NCBI GenBank assembly: GCA_963754265.1
Contig: CAVWFB010000002.1
Span: 1-64,000 of the forward strand
Direction: 5' to 3'
Source: AC-32 sp963754265
GTDB taxonomy: Bacteria; Actinomycetota; Thermoleophilia; Gaiellales; Gaiellaceae
Length of the DNA: 64,000 bases
Shown: positions 1 through 7,209 of the stretch, in pieces
How the letters are laid out: every line of letters starts with the position of its first letter
How positions within the stretch are numbered: position 1 is the stretch's first letter
Notes under the pieces: generated by a model
Database searches by the model: none
What the model was told of the DNA's origin: nothing
Seen by the model: the letters and a program-made list of their open reading frames with translations, nothing else
Position numbers and translations under genes: made by a program

Positions 1-168
1 CGCCCGAGCTCGACGGTATCGGAGGCCGTTACTTCCAGGACTGCAACGAGGCGCCGAGTCGTCGACCCGGCCACCGCCGAAGAGACCGGCGCGGGTGTCG
101 CCGACTACGCGGTCGATCCCGTAAACGCCGAGCGGCTCTGGCAGCTGTCCGCGGCGACGCTTGATTAG
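1..168 (+). CDS. SDR-family oxidoreductase, C-terminal end (5' partial, frameshifted)
   Basis: The window opens inside the 3' end of a forward gene. The third frame of the first ~57 bases reads PELDGIGGRYFQDCNEAP. After one extra base near position 57 the first frame continues VVDPATAEETGAGVADYA and ends at TAG 166-168. Joined, they give the tail seen in actinobacterial short-chain dehydrogenases (a GRYF-x-DCNEA motif, then a conserved VDP...W.LS ending). The Rossmann core and catalytic Tyr/Lys lie outside the window, so the substrate cannot be inferred. The break could be a sequencing error, because both sides match the same family tail. Confidence 0.6.
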   Translation, partial: RPSSTVSEAVTSRTATRRRVVDPATAEETGAGVADYAVDPVNAERLWQLSAATLD

Positions 169-175
169 CAGCGAG

Positions 176-463
176 CTACTGCGCCGGCACGACAAACGCC
201 ACCTCGTCGAGGTAGCACCAGCTCCAGTCCTCGCCGGGCTCGGCCGAGCGAATGATCGGGTGGCCGCTCTCGTGTTCATGCGCGGTCGCGTGCCGGTTCG
301 GCGAGGAGTCGCAGCAGCCGATCTTCCCGCACGTCATGCACATGCGCAGATGCACCCAGCTACTTCCGATCTTCAGGCACTCCTCGCAGCCGTCGATCTT
401 CTCCGGGAGCGCCGTCACCTCGATCTGGTCGAGGTGGCTGCAGATGCTCGTGCCTTCAGACAT
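176..463 (-). CDS. UBP-type zinc-finger protein
   Basis: A 95-residue protein that is almost entirely one ZnF-UBP domain. Candidate zinc ligands are C8, H10, C26, C29, C42, C45, C50, H58, H62/H64 and H68, in the usual C-x-H...C-x2-C...C-x2-C...H-rich order. In eukaryotes this fold binds the ubiquitin C-terminus. Bacterial stand-alone copies have no established role, so ligand and function are open. Its ATG overlaps the end of egtD by 8 bases, making it the last gene of the TrxB-like/egtB/egtD operon, which hints at redox or thiol metabolism (inference). Confidence 0.8.
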   Translation of the reverse strand: MSEGTSICSHLDQIEVTALPEKIDGCEECLKIGSSWVHLRMCMTCGKIGCCDSSPNRHATAHEHESGHPIIRSAEPGEDWSWCYLDEVAFVVPAQ

Positions 464-1491
464 GCCCGTTCCTCTCTGTTGGGTGACATTGGCTGCCGGA
501 GGCCTCGGGGACTACGAGGGCAACAGCGAAATCGCCTGCCGCGTCTGTCCACCAGGACTCGACCCGGAGCCCGGCTCGCCCGGTCTCGACCTCGAACCGG
601 TCGCGGCGGAACTTCGAGCTGATCTCGACCCGTAGCGGCTCGTGCTCCTCGAACGCCAGGTCGAGCTCGAGACGCCGGATCGCGACGGCATGCGACTCCC
701 GCGCGCGCAGTCCGATGTCCATCCACTCGTGCTCCGGATCCCAGCGCGCTTCGTACTGAAAGCGCCGCTGGTCGAACGTCGCGCCGAGCTCGCGATTGAC
801 CGCGGTGAGCGCGTTGCGGACGAACGCCTCGGTCACGCCTCGGCTGTCGTTGTACGCCGCCTCCAACGTGGCGACGTCCTTCACGAGGTCGATGCCGAGC
901 AGGACCGCGTCGTCCCGCGCGAGCGACCTGGCCAGCGCCGCGAGAAACCGCCTCCTCGACTCGGGGTTCAGGTTCCCGATCGTGCTTCCCAGGAAGGCGA
1001 TCAAACGAGGCCCCTCCCCGGGAAGCGCGCCAAGATCGCGTTCGAAGTCACCGACGATCGCCCGGACGCCGACCCGAGGGTAGGCCGCCGCGATCGCCTG
1101 GGCGCTCGCTCGCAGGGTCGGCTCGCTCACATCGAGTGGAACGAAGCGCTCGAGCGTGCCGGCAGACTCGAGCGCATGTAAGAGAAGACGGGTGTTCTCG
1201 GACGTCCCGGCGCCGAGCTCGACGAGCGTGCGCGCCTGTGTGCGCCTTGCGATCGAGGCGGCCCGCGCGTCCAGAATCTCGGCCTCGCGCCGCGGAAGGT
1301 AGTACTCCGGGAGCCGGGTGATCTCCTCGTAGAGATGCGAGCCCGCGCTCGTCGTAGAGCCAGATCGCGGGCAGCTCCTTTGCCGCGGCCTGCAGGCTTC
1401 GGGCCGTCGCCTCGTAGAGGGCCGGACGACCGGCGGCCTCGTCGTGGAGAACGTCGACGCGAACGGTTCGTTCCGTTGCCGTTCTAGCCAT
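456..1491 (-). CDS. egtD: L-histidine N(alpha)-methyltransferase EgtD (one-base frameshift)
   Basis: EgtD trimethylates histidine with SAM to give hercynine, the first ergothioneine step. The N-terminal part (ATG at 1491, MARTATERTVRVDVLHDE) and the C-terminal part (SAM-binding FLGSTIGNLNPE and the rest of the methyltransferase fold, stop at 456) are in different frames. Removing one base near 1343 joins WLYDERG to SHLYEEITRLPEYY, which is what the family has there. The repaired protein is about 344 residues, close to the usual 320-330. The start overlaps the egtB stop by 8 bases (ATGGCTAG), so the two are probably translationally coupled. The frameshift is most simply a consensus error. Confidence 0.85.
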
Positions 1492-2590
1492 CGCGCGCGC
1501 AGCGGAGGCCGGAAAAGATCTGCCGGCGTTGCGGGAGATCCCAGTTGCGGAACGTAGGCCGGGCGACCAGCGGATCGGTGACCCAGGAGCCGCCGCGCAG
1601 CACTCTGTACTCATCGCCGAAGAAGGCTTCCGAGTACTCCGTGTAGGGAAATGCCGAGAAGCCCGGATAGCCGTCGAAGATCGACGACGTCCACTGCCAG
1701 ACCGCGCCGCTCATGTGCTCGAGATCCCCGGCGACCGTTTTCGCCGCCTTTTCCCACTCGGGCTCGGTCGGCAGACGCTTTCCCGCCCAGCGCGCATACG
1801 CCTCCGCCTCGTGAAAGGAGACGTGCTGGACAGGGACGCGCGCGGGCGCGGTGACATCCCAGAAGAGCGGCTGGTCAGCTCGTTCCGCCTCGCGCCACTC
1901 CCAACCCCGAGCGCTCCAGGCGTCACGGTCGTCGTAGCCGCCCGCGTCGACGAATGCCGCGTAGTCCGCATTCGTCACGAGCGCGCGGTCGATCCGAAAG
2001 GACGGGAGCTCCACGAGCTGAGTGGGACGCTCGTTGTCGTATGCCCAGGCGTACGCCGAGCCGAGGGTGAACGCGCCTCCGGGGACGGTCACCTCGCCGC
2101 TCGCGTTGACCTCGGGTGGCCCGTGTGGCTCCGGCCCGGGCAGGCCCGCAAGCGCAAGCGTCTGCGCCATCGTCTCAGCGTGTTGGAGCTCGTGCTGGAC
2201 GACCATCCCCACCACGAATCCGCGCTCGAGCAGCGGATCGCCGTCGTCGAGCGACAGTTCCGGGAGGAGCCCGAGCACGCTTTCGCGAACCGCCTTTACG
2301 TAGGCGCGTGCTGCTTGAGGCGACAGGATCGGCAGACGTCCGCGCTCGTCGCGTGCGTGACTGAACGAGTCGTAGAGGTCGTCGTACTCCGACGACAGTG
2401 CGCTTCGTCCGCCGACGCGTCGCAAGAGCCACAGCTCCTCGAAGTAGCCGATGTGGGCGAGATCCCAGACGAGCGGCGACTGCAGCGGCGAGACCTGCGC
2501 CGCGAGCTGGTCGTCGGAGAGCGGCTCCAGGAGCGTCAGCGTGCGGTCGCGCGCGTGCTCGAGAGCGACCGCAGGCTCAAACGGCGACAC
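1484..2590 (-). CDS. egtB: Ergothioneine biosynthesis sulfoxide synthase EgtB
   Basis: A 368-residue non-heme iron enzyme that joins hercynine to a thiol substrate to form the ergothioneine sulfoxide. The N-terminal DinB-like domain (about 1-150) carries the expected iron-binding triad: H46 in DLAHIGYFEE, and H133 and H137 in HELQHAET. The C-terminal FGE-sulfatase fold (about 175-365) includes VLRGGSW near the end. The start chosen is GTG at 2590, which overlaps the upstream flavoprotein's stop; longer forms read only into that gene. No egtA, egtC or egtE is in view. The enzyme may therefore use free cysteine, or those genes lie elsewhere (inference). Confidence 0.92.
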   Translation of the reverse strand: MSPFEPAVALEHARDRTLTLLEPLSDDQLAAQVSPLQSPLVWDLAHIGYFEELWLLRRVGGRSALSSEYDDLYDSFSHARDERGRLPILSPQAARAYVKAVRESVLGLLPELSLDDGDPLLERGFVVGMVVQHELQHAETMAQTLALAGLPGPEPHGPPEVNASGEVTVPGGAFTLGSAYAWAYDNERPTQLVELPSFRIDRALVTNADYAAFVDAGGYDDRDAWSARGWEWREAERADQPLFWDVTAPARVPVQHVSFHEAEAYARWAGKRLPTEPEWEKAAKTVAGDLEHMSGAVWQWTSSIFDGYPGFSAFPYTEYSEAFFGDEYRVLRGGSWVTDPLVARPTFRNWDLPQRRQIFSGLRCARDG

Positions 2591-3842
2591 CGAGCTCCGC
2601 CAGGCGGTTGAAGATGAGCGACGCGACCATGGAGCCCTCGCCCACGGCCGCAGCGACGCGCTTCGTCGAGCCACGCCTCACGTCACCCGCCGCGAACAGC
2701 CCGACGCGGCTGGTCTCGAGCGGGAGGGGATCCCGATCGAGCGGCCAGCAATCGGGAATGCCGTCGGCGACCAGGTCCCGGCCGGTGAGGATGTAGCCGC
2801 GGTCATCGGTGATGACGTGCTCCCGCGAACACCACTCGGTGTGCGGGAGACCGCCGAGGCAGAGGAAGACGGCGTCCATCGGCCGCGTCTCCGCCTTGCC
2901 TGCCGCATCGGTGATGGTGACCGCCACGAGCTTGCCGCCGTCCGCGTGCAGGCCGGTCAGCTGCGTCTCGAGATGGACGTCGATCAGCGGGTGCTGCTCG
3001 ATCCGCTCGATCAGGTACGCCGACATGCTCTTGCTGAGCCGGTCACCGCGAACGACCATCGTCACCCGGGCGGTCTGGTTGGCGAAGTTGAGCACGGCCT
3101 GGCCGGCGGAGTTGCCGGCACCGACCACCACCACGCTCTGGCCGGAGCACTGCGCTGCCTCGCTGCGGCCCGCTCCGTAGTAGACGCCGTGGCCCAGGAG
3201 ATCGTCCATTCCGTCCAGGTCGATCCGTCGCCAGTCCATGCCCGGTGCCGCCAGGACCACCGACGCAGTCACCTCGGAGTCGTCCTCGAGGATCAGCTCG
3301 ACCGGCTCGTCGTGGCCCTTCATCCGGCTGCCTCGGACGCCGCGCAGGAGCATGAGCTCGGCGCCGAACTGCTCGGCCTGCCGGGCGGCCAGTCGCGCCA
3401 GCTCCGCACCACCGATCCCCTCGGGAAAGCCGAAGAAGTTCTCGATCATCGTGGCGTACGACGCCTGGCCTCCGGGCACGTTCTGGTCGCACACGAGCGT
3501 CGACAGGCCGTCGGATGCGGCATAGACGGCGGCAGCGAGACCCGCGGGCCCTGCACCGATGACGACGAAGTCGTAGTGCGACCGCTTCGCCGGCTGGAGG
3601 CCGCCCCAGGCTTCCGCAACCGTCTCGACGGTCGCCCTGGTGAAGCTTCGGTCGCCGTCGACGAGGACCGGCAACTCCGCGTCGACCAGCCCGAGCCGCC
3701 CGAGCAGGAGGTCGGCCTCGGCCGAGCCCGCCTCGTGCCACTCGTACGGCTGCGCCGTGCGCGTGAGGAAATCGCGAAGACGGTAGTGGTCGGGGTCCAT
3801 CCGCCGACCCACGACCTGCACCGTTGGGCGTACCGGGCTCAC
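2577..3842 (-). CDS. TrxB-like FAD/NAD(P)-dependent oxidoreductase without the CxxC motif
   Basis: A 421-residue flavoprotein. Residues 1-85 (LRDFLTRTAQPYEWHE) match the linker that precedes the reductase in response-regulator/thioredoxin-reductase fusions, but the receiver domain is absent. From about residue 88 a TrxR fold follows, with an FAD-binding GAGPAG and an NADPH-site GAGNSAG. Where thioredoxin reductase has CxxC, this protein reads GVYYGAGRSEAAQC. It therefore lacks the redox disulfide and is unlikely to reduce thioredoxin in the classical way. First gene of the egtBD operon. The GTG start at 3842 lies 7 bases after a TACTAT -10 box, so the operon mRNA is probably leaderless. Confidence 0.8.
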   Translation of the reverse strand: MSPVRPTVQVVGRRMDPDHYRLRDFLTRTAQPYEWHEAGSAEADLLLGRLGLVDAELPVLVDGDRSFTRATVETVAEAWGGLQPAKRSHYDFVVIGAGPAGLAAAVYAASDGLSTLVCDQNVPGGQASYATMIENFFGFPEGIGGAELARLAARQAEQFGAELMLLRGVRGSRMKGHDEPVELILEDDSEVTASVVLAAPGMDWRRIDLDGMDDLLGHGVYYGAGRSEAAQCSGQSVVVVGAGNSAGQAVLNFANQTARVTMVVRGDRLSKSMSAYLIERIEQHPLIDVHLETQLTGLHADGGKLVAVTITDAAGKAETRPMDAVFLCLGGLPHTEWCSREHVITDDRGYILTGRDLVADGIPDCWPLDRDPLPLETSRVGLFAAGDVRRGSTKRVAAAVGEGSMVASLIFNRLAELGVAV

Positions 3843-3849
3843 GCCGTCG

Positions 3850-3855
3850 ATAGTA
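3850..3855 (-). promoter_or_regulatory. -10 box (TACTAT) of the egt operon
   Basis: TACTAT on the minus strand ends 7 bases before the GTG at 3842, the spacing expected for a leaderless transcript starting at or next to the start codon. No Shine-Dalgarno sequence intervenes. Confidence 0.5.
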
Positions 3856-3920
3856 GTGCCGCGCTACAGGCTCACGGATCCCGACTTCATCAGCCGTAGA
3901 GAACGCGGTGGTATGCGGCG

Positions 3921-4196
3921 TTACACCGTCCTGAGCTTCGCAAGCAGCTCACCCACCGCAACGCTCGACTCGCCCTCCTCCTCGAACCACGTCGCCAGGA
4001 CGCCCACGGCGGCGGCTGTGTGATTATCGGCGACGACCACAGGCGTCCTGTTCTCGATCGCCAGCTGAATCTCGCGTTCGAGTGGACGACCTCCGGGAGC
4101 CAGCAAGAGCCGGGACTGAAACTCCTTCGCCTCCTCGAGGTCCAAGGGAATGCTGTCGCTCCCGATCTGGAACGTGACCGTTTCCCGGTGCAACAC
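3921..4196 (-). CDS. Small hypothetical protein
   Basis: A 91-residue soluble, acidic protein with no signal peptide, membrane segment or cysteine pair, and not a family I recognise. It opens with a beta-rich stretch (ETVTFQIGSDSIPLDLEEA) and ends in a predicted helix (SSVAVGELLAKLRTV). The GTG start at 4196 is 7 bases after a TAGGCT -10 box at 4204-4209 on the minus strand, so it is probably transcribed alone and leaderless. It may be a small regulatory or binding protein, but nothing in the sequence or neighbours shows a role. Confidence 0.55.
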   Translation of the reverse strand: MLHRETVTFQIGSDSIPLDLEEAKEFQSRLLLAPGGRPLEREIQLAIENRTPVVVADNHTAAAVGVLATWFEEEGESSVAVGELLAKLRTV

Positions 4197-4203
4197 CGTC
4201 CCT

Positions 4204-4209
4204 AGCCTA
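4204..4209 (-). promoter_or_regulatory. -10 box (TAGGCT) of the 91-residue hypothetical gene
   Basis: TAGGCT on the minus strand lies 7 bases before the GTG start at 4196. Confidence 0.4.
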
Positions 4210-4256
4210 GTTCCGCGGATGCGTCTGCAGAGTGCCTCGGTCCCGAGCCCGAGTCG

Positions 4257-4694
4257 TCACCCACCCTTGGAGCGCCCAGCCGCGTAGTCGTGCACCGCCT
4301 TCGTGAGTTCCAGGATCTGATGCGAGAGGTCGAGCAGCTGCACGTTCTGCCGGTCCTCCTCCTGCACCGTCTGCCACTGCTGGTCGGCGACCACCTGTCG
4401 CTTGGCGTCCGCTCTGTTCTGGCTGATCATCACGAAGGTCGAGAGGAAGATCGCCTCGAGCGAGACGATCATCGTCAGGAGGCCGTAGGGGTACTTCTCG
4501 ACGCCTAGGCCGATCCAGCAGCCGAACCAGACGATGTGGATGTACACGAACGCCATCGAGCCGGCGAAGGTGGTGATCCGGTCTGCGATCCGGTTCTGCA
4601 CACTCTCGGCCCGCTGCTTTGCGTGCTCGAGGAGCGCCGGGTTCGGCTCTGCCGGTAGGTGCGAGAGGCGCTCGATGAGAGTCGATTGCTCCAT
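4257..4694 (-). CDS. DUF1003 membrane protein
   Basis: A 145-residue protein matching the DUF1003 family. The signature is a conserved N-terminal helix (VQNRIADRITTFAGSMAFV) leading into two adjacent membrane segments (about residues 39-60 and 68-90), then a cytoplasmic, partly coiled-coil tail (NRADAKRQVVADQQWQTVQE). Function is unknown in the family. The ATG at 4694 is chosen because AAAGGGGG stands just upstream; a longer reading to 4739 has no such support. It is separated from ppk1 by about 150 bases and seems monocistronic. Confidence 0.85.
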   Translation of the reverse strand: MEQSTLIERLSHLPAEPNPALLEHAKQRAESVQNRIADRITTFAGSMAFVYIHIVWFGCWIGLGVEKYPYGLLTMIVSLEAIFLSTFVMISQNRADAKRQVVADQQWQTVQEEDRQNVQLLDLSHQILELTKAVHDYAAGRSKGG

Positions 4695-4852
4695 GGTCAA
4701 ACCGCCCCCTTTGGAGGATTGTCGCGTTCGTCCGTGCAAACCGTTCGGCGGCTCACAGGTTGTTGGTTACGTTAGGGGGTCGTCAGGCGACTCTGTGAGC
4801 CCTACTGGACGTCGATGTCGGCGCGGGTATGGGGCAGGTTCAGGGCAGAGAG

Positions 4853-6985
4853 CTAGACCGCGACGACCCGACGGGCTCGGGCGAGCGCCGCCTCTTCCAT
4901 CAGCGTCTGGGCGTTGACGGTTCCTGTCTCGGACGGCGCGAGCCACGTTCCGTCTCCTGAGAGCTCCCAGGCGAGCGTGTCGTCCAGCTCGAGCGCGCTG
5001 AGGATCTCGTCGAGACGGCCCCGCAGCGCTGAGTCGCGCACCGGCGCGAGAACCTCGACGCGGCGATCGAGGTTTCGTTGCATCAGGTCGGCAGAACCGA
5101 ACAAGTAGGTGGCGTCCGGCCCGGCTCCGAAGCGATAAATCCGTGAATGCTCGAGGAAGCGGCCGACAATCGACCGCACACGGATGTTCTCGGAAAGTCC
5201 TGGTACCTGAGGCCTGAGGCAGCACATGCTCCGGACGATCAAGTCAATGCGGGCGCCGGCCTGGGACGCGTCGTAGAGCGCGTCGATCAGCTCCGGATCG
5301 ACGAGGCTGTTCAGCTTCATCGCGATCCGACCCTCCGGAGATGCCTGACCGCGGATCAGCTCGACCAGCCCGGCCCGCATCGCGGTAGGAGCGACGAGCA
5401 GGGGTCGGAACTCCTGCTGCCGGCTGTACCCGGTGAGGAGGTTGAAGACCTCCGAGACATCCGCGGTGATCTCAGGATCGGCGGTGAACAGTCCGAGGTC
5501 CTCGTAGATCGCGGCGGTCTCTCGGTTGTAGTTACCGGTCCCGATGTGCGCGTACCGAACGATCTCGCCTCCCTCCCTGCGAACGGCGAGACAGAGCTTG
5601 GCGTGCGTCTTCAGACCGACGACGCCGTAGGCCACGTGGATCCCCGCGTCTTCCAGTTGCTGCGCCCAGGCGATGTTCGCCTCCTCGTCGAACCGCGCCT
5701 TCAGCTCGACGATGCACACGACCTGCTTCCCCTCTCCCGCGGCCCGGATCAGCGCCTTCATGATTCCGCTCACGTCGGCAGAGGTGCGGTAGAGCGTCTG
5801 CTTGATCGCCAGCACATCCGGGTCTCGCGCAGCCTCCTCGATGAAGGCCTCGACCGAGGTGTCGAACGAGTCGTACGGATGCTGGACGAGTACGTCGCCC
5901 TCCCGGATCACGCCGAAGAGCTCCGGCGATCCCGAGTCGTCCATGGAGACGAGCCGGGTCTGCGTGACCTGTTTCAAGGGTTCCTGCTTGAGCTCGGGGC
6001 GGTCCAGCCCGGCGATGGACCAGAGCCCTCGGAGATCGAGCAAGCCATCCGCACGCCCGACATCGCTCGCCTGGAACCCGAGCTCGCGCACGAGCAAGCT
6101 GAGGGTCTCCTCCGACATCGACGAATCGACCTCGAGCCGGACGACGATCGTCGAGCGACGCCGTCGCCTGAGTACGGACTCGACGGCGGCCACCATGTCA
6201 TCCTCGCTCTCGTCGATGTCGAAGTCCGTGTTGCGGGTCACGCGAAACGGAGAGTGCTCGACGACCTCCATTCCCGGAAACAGCGCCGAGAGGTGCCGCG
6301 CGATCAACTGCTCGAGGGGCACGAATCGCTCACCGTCTGGCAGCACAACGAAACGCGGCAGCGACTGCGGCACCTTCACTCGTGCGATTCGCCGCGTCAG
6401 CTCGCCGGGTACTCGGACGACCACTGCCAAGTTCAGCGACAGGTTCGAGATGTAGGGGAATGGATGAGCCGGGTCGACCGCCAGCGGGGTGAGGACCGGA
6501 AAGAGCTGCTCGTCGAACAGATCGTCGAGAAAGACTCGATCGTCGGCATCGAGGCTCTCCCAGTCCGAGAGCCGAATTCCGGCCGCGGCCAGATCGGGCA
6601 CAAGCTGATCGGCGAATGCCGCGTCTCGCCTCGCGACGAGCTCCCGAACCCGGACGCTGATCTTGTCCAGCCTCTGGCGGATGTTTTCGTCCTCCGAGTC
6701 CTGCGCCCTCAGCCCCGCGTCGAGCTGCATCCTCAGGCTGCCCACCCGCACTTGGAAGAACTCGTCCAGATTGTCGCTGAAGATCGCGAAAAACTTCGCC
6801 CGCTCCAAGACGGGTAACGACTGCCGCTGGGCGACCGCGAGTATGCGCTCGTCGAAGTCCAGCCACGAGAGTTCTCGATTCAAGAACCGGCCGGCGGGGC
6901 GCGCCTCCGTAGCCGCAACCTCCGGGGCCACCGCCGTCTCACCGAGAGCATTGACCGGCATGGGCCGAGGCCTCTCACTCTCCAT
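4853..6985 (-). CDS. ppk1: Polyphosphate kinase 1 (first copy)
   Basis: A 710-residue PPK1, which reversibly transfers the gamma phosphate of ATP onto polyphosphate. The N domain begins near FLNRELSWLDFDERIL, followed by the head domain and two phospholipase-D-like C domains. The phospho-accepting histidine is in YAHIGTGNYN (about residue 479) and the second conserved histidine in FLEHSRIYRF. Length is normal for the family. The ATG at 6985 is 7 bases after a TATCCT -10 box. The gene is divergent from ftsH across 220 bases. A second, distinct PPK1 lies at 20903-23023. Confidence 0.96.
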   Translation of the reverse strand: MESERPRPMPVNALGETAVAPEVAATEARPAGRFLNRELSWLDFDERILAVAQRQSLPVLERAKFFAIFSDNLDEFFQVRVGSLRMQLDAGLRAQDSEDENIRQRLDKISVRVRELVARRDAAFADQLVPDLAAAGIRLSDWESLDADDRVFLDDLFDEQLFPVLTPLAVDPAHPFPYISNLSLNLAVVVRVPGELTRRIARVKVPQSLPRFVVLPDGERFVPLEQLIARHLSALFPGMEVVEHSPFRVTRNTDFDIDESEDDMVAAVESVLRRRRRSTIVVRLEVDSSMSEETLSLLVRELGFQASDVGRADGLLDLRGLWSIAGLDRPELKQEPLKQVTQTRLVSMDDSGSPELFGVIREGDVLVQHPYDSFDTSVEAFIEEAARDPDVLAIKQTLYRTSADVSGIMKALIRAAGEGKQVVCIVELKARFDEEANIAWAQQLEDAGIHVAYGVVGLKTHAKLCLAVRREGGEIVRYAHIGTGNYNRETAAIYEDLGLFTADPEITADVSEVFNLLTGYSRQQEFRPLLVAPTAMRAGLVELIRGQASPEGRIAMKLNSLVDPELIDALYDASQAGARIDLIVRSMCCLRPQVPGLSENIRVRSIVGRFLEHSRIYRFGAGPDATYLFGSADLMQRNLDRRVEVLAPVRDSALRGRLDEILSALELDDTLAWELSGDGTWLAPSETGTVNAQTLMEEAALARARRVVAV

Positions 6986-6992
6986 GTGAACC

Positions 6993-6998
6993 AGGATA
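6993..6998 (-). promoter_or_regulatory. -10 box (TATCCT) of ppk1
   Basis: TATCCT on the minus strand, 7 bases from the ATG at 6985. The spacing fits a leaderless transcript. Confidence 0.5.
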
Positions 6999-7182
6999 GA
7001 CGTCGGTTATCGCCGGCCGAGCCGCGAGCTTCGCACCGAGTCTCCAACACTGCCGAGTGGGTGCGATAGGGCAAGGCGCCCATTCGCGACGCCGAGGGTC
7101 GCCGGTCGTCTGGATGCAGCCAGCGCGGGACATTCCCGGCGAGCCTCGCCGCCAACGGCTGAGACAGCGTTAGTCTCTCTGC

Positions 7183-7209
7183 GTGAGGAGCGTGAGCCCG
7201 CCGCGGTGA
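7183..7209 (+). other. Possible 8-codon upstream reading frame coupled to ftsH
   Basis: A TAGTCT -10 box at 7171-7176 is followed after 6 bases by GTG at 7183. That frame encodes only eight codons (VRSVSPPR) before TGA at 7207-7209, which overlaps the ftsH GTG at 7206 (GTGA). The arrangement resembles a leaderless leader peptide coupled to ftsH translation. It could also be chance if transcription starts further downstream. Confidence 0.35.

Noticed and set aside
5147..6817. Long open frame on the plus strand opposite ppk1
   Set aside because: A shadow of the high-GC codon pattern of ppk1, rich in Arg/Asp/Val/Leu without any domain. The same holds for the long minus-strand frame opposite asnB (39510-41471).
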